From contig CACMJW010000006.1 in NCBI GenBank assembly GCA_902614125.1, forward strand, positions 1 through 64,000: 64,000 nucleotides of DNA, given 5' to 3'. Each line of letters begins with the position of its first letter. Position 1 is the stretch's first letter. This DNA is from an uncultured Pelagibacteraceae bacterium. GTDB taxonomy: Bacteria; Pseudomonadota; Alphaproteobacteria; Pelagibacterales; Pelagibacteraceae. A program made the translations under genes and the position numbers. The notes beneath the pieces were generated by a model that ran no database searches, was not told the origin of the DNA, and saw nothing but the letters and a program-made list of their open reading frames with translations. Of this stretch, positions 63,768-64,000 are shown piece after piece.

Positions 63768-64000
63768 TCAAACCTTCGTTTTCTTTAAAACCATAATAAA
63801 TATTCATACTTTGTACAGCCTGACCCCCGCCGCCTTTTATTAAATTATCTATTGCAGATAATATTATTAATTTATTCTTATTCTTGCTGCTGCAAATAGA
63901 TATTAAACAATTGTTTGTATTTATAACCTCATTTGTACTTAACAAAGAATTAATTTTTTTAATTTTTACAAATTTACTTTTTTGGTAAAATTTACTTAAA
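63760..64000 (-). CDS. argC: N-acetyl-gamma-glutamyl-phosphate reductase, 3' end (partial)
   Basis: The frame is open to the window end and continues beyond it; about 79 C-terminal residues are seen. LSKFYQKSKFVKI, then INTNNCLIS, IILSAIDNLIKGGGGQAVQS and MNIYYGFKENEGL match the C-terminus of ArgC (arginine synthesis, third step). The TTG at 63945 is internal, not a start. Confidence 0.85.
   Translation of the reverse strand, partial: LSKFYQKSKFVKIKKINSLLSTNEVINTNNCLISICSSKNKNKLIILSAIDNLIKGGGGQAVQSMNIYYGFKENEGLNV

Overview
The window looks like a chromosome segment of a streamlined marine alphaproteobacterium of the SAR11 / Pelagibacterales type. This is inferred from very AT-rich DNA in both genes and gaps, short or negative intergenic distances, and alphaproteobacterial gene orders (argS-x-nagZ-scpA-scpB-tatABC-serS; mltB-rlpA-dac-tmk-holB-metG-tatD-MBL; recG/sdhE). 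No rRNA is present. I see four tRNAs, no insertion sequence, no CRISPR array and no prophage. Nearly all of it is core genome; the exception is a small accessory patch at about 54.0-56.3 kb.

Region by region. 1-14.4 kb is a phosphate block: the end of an unknown gene, pstS-pstCAB-phoU-phoB, sixA, ppk-ppx and the Tat-exported phosphatase phoX, then on the minus strand an overlapping small membrane protein-arsC-aquaporin-NUDIX operon. PhoB-like 11-bp direct repeats lie before pstS, phoX and the arsenate operon, suggesting one regulon that imports phosphate, stores it as polyphosphate, scavenges organic P and removes the arsenate that enters with phosphate. 14.5-18 kb is a zinc block: a DUF3147-like protein, zur-znuB-znuC and divergent znuA with a His-rich loop, with two Zur-type palindromes in the shared gap. 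18-24.2 kb holds an Ldh-family dehydrogenase, xth-erpA and dgt-argS-x-nagZ. 24.2-31 kb covers chromosome segregation (scpAB) and protein export (tatABC, yajC, secDF) with serS. 31-43.7 kb carries a PuuD-like protein, uvrA, ssb, gyrA, coaD, a cyclophilin, tgt, tRNA-Lys, an M48 protease, a 25-codon ORF, DUF502, recG, sdhE and tRNA-Ser. 43.9-54 kb is rarD followed by the long cell-wall/nucleotide/translation operon mltB-rlpA-like-dac-tmk-holB-metG-tatD-MBL and two transporters.

54.0-56.3 kb is the unusual part: 484 bp without a gene, a minimal O6-alkylguanine methyltransferase, a GC-rich (about 50%) region that folds into helices with two GNRA tetraloops on the minus strand (an unidentified structured RNA candidate), a small membrane ORF, and a tyrosine recombinase whose start codon is preceded by a loxP-like 14-7-14 inverted repeat. 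56.3-60 kb is a minus-strand operon tRNA-Pro-NDUFS4-sbmA/bacA-glpX-tRNA-Glu-GIY-YIG-GT9, in which two tRNAs run almost directly into a start codon. 60-64 kb has an MJ0042 zinc-ribbon protein, nhaA and gpx, then hom, a small lipoprotein and the 3' end of argC on the minus strand.

Themes across the window: six convergent gene pairs overlap at their 3' ends, and several proteins have lost parts their families normally carry (zinc cysteines in Tgt and the delta-prime subunit, the catalytic part of RlpA, a SPOR domain, the PuuD cytochrome domain). Everything here was read by eye; no alignment, folding or search was run.
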